The notes under the pieces are model-generated. The model did not search any database. It had not been told where the DNA came from and saw nothing but the letters and a program-made list of their open reading frames with translations. Shown in pieces: positions 5,155 through 8,651 of a stretch of DNA of 8,651 nucleotides. The position numbers were made by a program, and so were the translations under genes. Position 1 is the first letter of the stretch. Each line of letters begins with the position of its first letter. The stretch is from CAZLKN01 sp964560135 (lineage in GTDB: Bacteria; Actinomycetota; JAICYB01), in assembly GCA_964560135.1 (NCBI GenBank), contig CAZLKN010000091.1, positions 1 through 8,651 on the forward strand, read 5' to 3'.

Positions 5155-5388
5155 ATGGAAGCTCAGAGCTCCGACGCTGATCTGGACCGAGCCGTCGACG
5201 AGCTGATCGACGAGTATCGCGACCGGTGCCTGTGGTTCCTGCGCCGCGATTTCCGTCCGGTCAGCCGTGAGGAGCGTCTCCGAGCCCTCGAGTACATCGA
5301 ACGCCACGGCGACCTCGAGGCTCATCGACGAGCCGGTAGGCTCAAGCGATGGCTCTCACAGCGTTCCAACGCACCGTCTGCCACCTGA
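5155..5388 (+). CDS. Small 77-aa protein paired with a nucleotidyltransferase, possible antitoxin
   Basis: The protein is almost all helix-forming. It has an acidic N-terminal half (DADLDRAVDELIDEYRD, residues 7-23), a conserved-looking core CLWFLRRDFRP (25-35), and a basic C-terminal half (LEAHRRAGRLKRWLSQ). From memory, similar small proteins with a CLWFLRxDxxP core and a HGDxEAxRRAxxLxxWLS tail occur next to nucleotidyltransferase genes in many proteobacteria, usually annotated hypothetical. It has no recognisable DNA-binding motif and is far too short to be AbiEi, the usual antitoxin partner of AbiEii. The frame is open upstream to 5056, but ATG 5155 is chosen because of TATCCT plus six bases and the family-like N-terminus. 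Its last 40 bases overlap the next gene in another frame. The antitoxin role is inferred from gene order only. Confidence 0.75.
   Translation: MEAQSSDADLDRAVDELIDEYRDRCLWFLRRDFRPVSREERLRALEYIERHGDLEAHRRAGRLKRWLSQRSNAPSAT
5337..5342 (+). promoter_or_regulatory. -10 element TAGGCT inside the small-protein gene, leaderless start of the nucleotidyltransferase
   Basis: TAGGCT is followed by six bases and the ATG at 5349, giving the same spacing as the other leaderless starts. It lies within the coding sequence of the 77-aa protein. The overlapping GGTAGG (5335-5340), eight bases before the ATG, could instead act as a weak SD on a bicistronic message, so the assignment is ambiguous. Confidence 0.4.
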
Positions 5389-6173
5389 TCGCGGTCAATC
5401 GCATCGCTTCGGGGGAGAGCTACGTCGCCGGAGCCTCAGCTCTCACCGAGCTGCTCGGCGCGACCCGGATCTCCCGCGACATCGATCTCTTCCATGACAC
5501 CGACGACGCCGTCGAAGCCGCATGGATGGCAGACCGTGCCCTGCTCGAAGGGGAAGGGTTGACCGTTCGCGTCGTGCGGGAGCGGCCGGCGTTCATCGAA
5601 GCCGAGGTCGCCCGAGGCGTCGACGTCGTCCTGATGCAGTGGGCACGCGACAGCGCCTTCAGGTTCTTCCCGCTCGTCGAGCATGCCGAGATGGGGCTGG
5701 TGCTGCATCCGTTCGACCTTGCGACGAACAAGGTGCTGGCGCTGGTGGGCCGCCTCGAAGTCCGGGACTGGATCGACGTCATCGAATGCGACCAGCGCCT
5801 CCAGCCGCTCGGTTACCTCGCCTGGGCGGCATGCGGAAAGGATCCCGGCTTCAGCCCTGGCTCGATCCTCGCGCATGCGGCGCGCACCGGACGCTACTCG
5901 CACGCCGAGGTCGCCGAGCTCTCGTTCGCCGGAGAGATCCCCGATGCCGGCGAGCTTTCGCGAAGGTGGCACACCATACTGGACGAGGCCCGCGCCATCA
6001 TCGAGGCGCTGCCCGCCGAGGAAGCCGGACGGTGTGTCCTGACCTCCGAGGCAAGCCTGTACTCAGGCTCGGCGCCGGAACTCACGGACGCCATCCGAGA
6101 CGGACGGATCGCGTTCCACAGCGGACGCATCCGCGGCGCTCTTCCCCGTCCCGTCACCGACCGGCCGATCTGA
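5349..6173 (+). CDS. AbiEii/AbiGii-type nucleotidyltransferase (putative toxin)
   Basis: This 274-aa protein shows the nucleotidyltransferase fold motif: GASAL (28-32), then RISRDIDLFHD (40-50) with metal-binding Asp44 and Asp46. VDVVLMQW (91-98, Asp92) may supply the third acidic residue. The downstream FDLATNKVLALVGRLEVRDWIDV segment (122-144) with Lys128, Arg139-Asp140 and Asp143 is typical of AbiEii/MNT-like enzymes. The C-terminal part (about 155-274) includes LGYLAWAACGKDPGFSP and is the family-specific helical domain. AbiEii toxins transfer nucleotides to RNA (tRNA in mycobacterial MenT) and stop growth in type IV toxin-antitoxin or phage-abortive systems; whether this member is toxic is unknown. 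It overlaps the 77-aa gene by 40 bp and ends five bases before the convergent helicase gene. Sampled rows here are a little less GC-rich (about 63-67%) than accDA, weakly consistent with transfer. Confidence 0.88.
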   Translation: MALTAFQRTVCHLIAVNRIASGESYVAGASALTELLGATRISRDIDLFHDTDDAVEAAWMADRALLEGEGLTVRVVRERPAFIEAEVARGVDVVLMQWARDSAFRFFPLVEHAEMGLVLHPFDLATNKVLALVGRLEVRDWIDVIECDQRLQPLGYLAWAACGKDPGFSPGSILAHAARTGRYSHAEVAELSFAGEIPDAGELSRRWHTILDEARAIIEALPAEEAGRCVLTSEASLYSGSAPELTDAIRDGRIAFHSGRIRGALPRPVTDRPI

Positions 6174-6178
6174 GGCCG

Positions 6179-8428
6179 TCAGGCGCGGGTCAGGTTCGCG
6201 TAGGCGAGGACCAGGCGCTTGTCACCGGCTTCGTCGAACCGGACGGTGACCTCGGCGTCGGAGCCCGATCCCTTCACCTCGACCACGCGTCCGGGGCCGA
6301 AGGCCTCGTGCTGGACGCGGTCGCCGGGCGACACCCGGGCGACCATCGTCTCGGCGTCCGGCTCCCGCCGCTTGGGCTTCGGTCCGTCGGCGCCCCACGA
6401 CCACCGCTCGCGGCGGCGGTCGGGCTCCTCCCAGCCCCGGCGGCGCGGGGGCTCGGCCTCCCGGACGACGTTCACCAGGTGGTCGGGGATCTCGCCGACG
6501 AACCGGGAGGCAGGGTTGTAGGACGTGCCGCCCCACAGGCTCCGGGCCCAGGCGTGTGTCAGGTACAGGCGCTGCTGCGCGCGGGTGATCCCCACGTAGG
6601 CCAGACGCCGTTCCTCCTCGAGGTCCTCGGGGTCGTCGATCGACCGCATGTGGGGGAAGACCCCCTCCTCCAGCCCGGTGAGGAACACCACGGGGAACTC
6701 GAGACCCTTGGCGTTGTGCAGGGTCATCAGCGTGACGACCTCCTCGGCGTCGGCGAGCAGGTCGACCTCGGAGACCAGCGATGTGCGCTCCAGGAAGTCG
6801 GCGAGGCGCACCTCGTCCTCCTGGGAGCGCTCGAACTCGTCGGCCACGCCGGCGAGCTCCTGGAGGTTCTCGATGCGCCCCTCGGCCTCGGGGGTGCCCT
6901 CGGCCCGGTACTCGTCGATCATGCCGGACTCCTCCCACACCGTCCGTACGACCTCGGCCAGCGGGAGCCCGTCGGCGTCGCGCTCCCGGACGAGGCGCAG
7001 CACGCGGGCCAGGTCGGCGCATCCGGCCTTGGCCTTGCCCGTCAGACCCTGGATCCCGTCGGTGCGCTCGAGCATCTCACCCAGCGGCAGCCCCTCGAGG
7101 TTCGCGCGGACCTCCAGCTTCGCCAGCGACCCGGGTCCCACGCCACGTTTGGGGGCCGCGATCGCGCGGGCGAGCGAGACGCGGTCGGCGGGGTTGTGCG
7201 CGACCCGCAGGTAGGCGAGGGCGTCGCGCACCTCCTTGCGGTCGTAGAACTTCAGGCCCCCCACGACCCGGTACGGCAACCCGTAGCGCAGGAAGACCTC
7301 CTCCATCACGCGGGACTGAGCGTTGGTGCGGTAGAAGACGGCCACGTCGCGGCCCGAGTAGCCCTCCTCGCGGGTCAGGCGGGCGATCTCACCGGCTACG
7401 TAGTGGGCCTCGTCGTGCTCGTCGTCGGCCTGGTAGCGCACCGCCGGCACGCCGGGCTCTCCTTCGGTGTACAGCCGCTTCTCCTTGCGCTGCATGTTGT
7501 GGCGGATCAGGTGGTTGGCGGCGTCGAGGATGGCTTGCGTGGACCGGTAGTTCTGCTCGAGCTTGAAGACCTTCGCGTCGGGATAGTCGCGTTCGAACTC
7601 CAGGATGTTGCGGATCGTGGCCCCCCGGAACTTGTAGACCGACTGGTCCTCGTCGCCCACCACACACAGGTTGCGGTACTTGCCGGCCAGCAGCGACACC
7701 ACCCGGTACTGGGCGTGGTTGGTGTCCTGGTACTCGTCCACGACGATGTGCTGGAAGCGCTCCTGCCACCGCCGCAGCGCCTCCGGGTGCCCTTCGAGCA
7801 GCTCGACGGTCCGCATGATCAGGTCGTCGAAGTCCAGGGCGTTGGCTCGGCGCAGGCGCTGCTCGTAGGCCTTGTACACATCGGACAGCGTCCGCTCGGG
7901 ATAGGTGGTGGCCGCGTCGGCGAAGGCGGCGGCGTCGAGGCAGGCGTTCTTGGCGTTGGAGATGCCGACCTTCAGCGACCGCGGCGTCCAGCGGCGCGGG
8001 TCGATGTCGAGGTCCTTGAGCACGGCCGAGATCACCCGCTCGGTGTCGGAGTCGTCGTAGATCGTGAAGTTCTTGCCGAAACCCAGCCGCTCGGCCTCCA
8101 TCCGCAGGATCCGGGCGCAGGACGAGTGGAAAGTCATGATCCACATGTCCTTGGACACCGCCTCGCCCACGAGCTCGGCGATCCGCTCGCGCATCTCCCC
8201 GGCGGCCTTGTTGGTGAAGGTGATCGCGAGCACGTTGCGGGGACGCACGCCCGAGCGCAGCAGGTGGGCGACCCGGTAGGTGATCACCCGGGTCTTACCG
8301 GAGCCGGCTCCGGCCACGATCAGGATGGGCCCGTCGGTGGCCAGGACGGCCGCGCGCTGGACCTCGTTGAGGTCCTCGAGCGGGGACGCGGCACCGGCGT
8401 GGCCGTGCAGGCTGTGGAAGTCGTTCAC
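6179..8428 (-). CDS. pcrA: ATP-dependent DNA helicase UvrD/PcrA
   Basis: This 749-aa protein is a superfamily 1A 3'-5' helicase of DNA repair and replication-fork maintenance. All motifs are present in order: Q-like LNEVQRAAV (20-28), Walker A AGAGSGKT (39-46), Ia AITFTNKAAGEM (68-79), II VVDEYQDTN (229-237), III GDEDQSVYKFRGA (258-270), QNYRST (292-297), V TLHNAKGLEFPVVF (569-582), and VI YVGITRAQQRLYL (611-623). A charged linker (about 658-695) leads to the PcrA-type C-terminal Tudor-like domain (698-749, VSPGDRVQHEAFGPGRVVEV), the part that in PcrA contacts RNA polymerase. The length is normal for actinobacterial PcrA/UvrD1. The frame is open to 8596, but GTG 8428 is chosen: it gives a normal N-terminus and is preceded by CATACT plus six bases. 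In an actinobacterium either uvrD or pcrA may be used as symbol. Confidence 0.97.
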   Translation of the reverse strand: MNDFHSLHGHAGAASPLEDLNEVQRAAVLATDGPILIVAGAGSGKTRVITYRVAHLLRSGVRPRNVLAITFTNKAAGEMRERIAELVGEAVSKDMWIMTFHSSCARILRMEAERLGFGKNFTIYDDSDTERVISAVLKDLDIDPRRWTPRSLKVGISNAKNACLDAAAFADAATTYPERTLSDVYKAYEQRLRRANALDFDDLIMRTVELLEGHPEALRRWQERFQHIVVDEYQDTNHAQYRVVSLLAGKYRNLCVVGDEDQSVYKFRGATIRNILEFERDYPDAKVFKLEQNYRSTQAILDAANHLIRHNMQRKEKRLYTEGEPGVPAVRYQADDEHDEAHYVAGEIARLTREEGYSGRDVAVFYRTNAQSRVMEEVFLRYGLPYRVVGGLKFYDRKEVRDALAYLRVAHNPADRVSLARAIAAPKRGVGPGSLAKLEVRANLEGLPLGEMLERTDGIQGLTGKAKAGCADLARVLRLVRERDADGLPLAEVVRTVWEESGMIDEYRAEGTPEAEGRIENLQELAGVADEFERSQEDEVRLADFLERTSLVSEVDLLADAEEVVTLMTLHNAKGLEFPVVFLTGLEEGVFPHMRSIDDPEDLEEERRLAYVGITRAQQRLYLTHAWARSLWGGTSYNPASRFVGEIPDHLVNVVREAEPPRRRGWEEPDRRRERWSWGADGPKPKRREPDAETMVARVSPGDRVQHEAFGPGRVVEVKGSGSDAEVTVRFDEAGDKRLVLAYANLTRA

Positions 8429-8434
8429 GCCCCG

Positions 8435-8440
8435 AGTATG
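8435..8440 (-). promoter_or_regulatory. -10 element CATACT, leaderless promoter of the helicase gene
   Basis: On the minus strand CATACT is followed by CGGGGC and the GTG at 8428. The hexamer resembles the GATACT before the GTG at 286 and has the key A and T. The G-run next to the GTG is too close to act as SD. It lies in the 44-bp gap after the upstream gene. Confidence 0.45.
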
Positions 8441-8472
8441 GCGCGTCCCGGCGACGCCCGAGCGTGGCCGCC

Positions 8473-8651
8473 TCAGCCGGCCCCCACGACCACCACCGTG
8501 ACGGGCCCGGCCATATCCCCCACGTTGCCCAGCGCGTCGGTGCCTTGCGCGGTCACCTCGTAGATCCCGGTGGCACGCGGTGGCTCCGCCGTCCATGTGC
8601 AGGAGCGGCCGGTCGGGTCGCAGTCCAGCGAGGCGGACACGGTGACGTCCG
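8473..8651 (-). CDS. C-terminal end of a probable secreted Ig-like-domain protein (cut by window edge)
   Basis: The reverse strand reads 58 in-frame residues from the window edge to TGA at 8473-8475; the N-terminal part is outside. The pattern is that of a bacterial Ig/PKD-like beta-sandwich repeat: DVTVSASLDCD, then CTWTAEPPRATGIYEVTAQG, TDALGNVGDMAGPV and a final strand TVVVVGAG. The GIYEVTAxGTDxxGN segment is the common edge-strand motif of these domains in cell-surface and extracellular proteins. Two Cys residues seven apart (visible residues 10 and 17) could form a disulfide, which fits export. No membrane anchor or sorting signal follows, as the protein ends with the domain. It lies 44 bp upstream of the helicase on the same strand but is functionally unrelated. 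It is short, so the assignment is moderate. Confidence 0.6.
   Translation of the reverse strand, partial: DVTVSASLDCDPTGRSCTWTAEPPRATGIYEVTAQGTDALGNVGDMAGPVTVVVVGAG

Noticed and set aside
3839..5206. 455-codon plus-strand open frame across R2lox
   Set aside because: It is antisense to R2lox, whose metal ligands and SD are clear. The product has no recognisable features.
5522..8563. Very long open frame (about 1013 codons) on the plus strand, antisense to the helicase
   Set aside because: Its product is low-complexity, rich in Arg, Val, Gly and Leu with no family resemblance. It exists because the GC-rich helicase gene rarely creates stops in that frame. The minus strand carries every SF1 helicase motif.
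8429..8596. Upstream extension of the helicase to 8596
   Set aside because: It would overlap the Ig-like protein end in another frame and adds Gly/Arg-rich sequence. GTG 8428 has the promoter pattern and a normal N-terminus.

Overview
This is a high-GC window (most rows roughly 65-80% G+C by eye) with tightly packed genes on both strands. Gene content and start-site architecture point to an actinobacterium. The supporting signs are a fused AccD-AccA carboxyltransferase, an R2-like ligand-binding oxidase, an actinobacterial-type DsbA-fold protein, and a majority of genes that appear to be transcribed leaderless. A deep-branching, non-model lineage (for example Acidimicrobiia or Thermoleophilia) is a guess from general resemblance and cannot be proved here.

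Layout. (i) 1-268 (-) is the N-terminal part of a DsbA/thioredoxin-fold protein. It is divergent, across only 17 bp, from an unknown 150-aa gene (286-738, +). (ii) That gene runs directly into a fused acetyl-CoA carboxylase carboxyltransferase (739-2232, +; stop and start codons abut). (iii) A 142-bp leader with several inverted repeats and a strong Shine-Dalgarno (SD) sequence precedes an alpha/beta-hydrolase lipase (2375-3268, +). (iv) Convergent with the lipase, and sharing the palindrome CTAG as stop codons on both strands, is an MgtC/SapB membrane protein (3265-3960, -). Upstream of it is an R2lox-type diiron or Mn/Fe oxidase (3998-5074, -). (v) Divergent from R2lox is a two-gene module: a 77-aa small protein (5155-5388, +) and an overlapping AbiEii-like nucleotidyltransferase (5349-6173, +), which together resemble a toxin-antitoxin pair with a non-standard partner. 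(vi) Five bases beyond it, convergent, is the DNA-repair helicase UvrD/PcrA (6179-8428, -). It is followed by the C-terminal end of a probable extracellular Ig-like-domain protein (8473-8651, -). No RNA genes, CRISPR arrays or insertion sequences were seen.

The most striking whole-window signal is regulatory. Six of the eight genes whose start lies inside the window have a -10-like hexamer (A at position 2, T at position 6) followed by exactly six bases and then ATG or GTG. This is the geometry expected if transcription begins on the first base of the start codon. Two of these promoters overlap head to head in the 17-bp gap at 269-285. The two remaining starts behave differently: the lipase and the R2lox oxidase have strong SD sequences. 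The fused carboxylase (not counted among the eight) abuts the preceding stop codon and depends on coupling.

The best candidate for an under-described system is the small-protein/nucleotidyltransferase pair. Its first gene does not look like the known AbiEi antitoxin. The second gene appears to carry its own leaderless promoter inside the first, and an inverted repeat sits across the -35 region of the module promoter.
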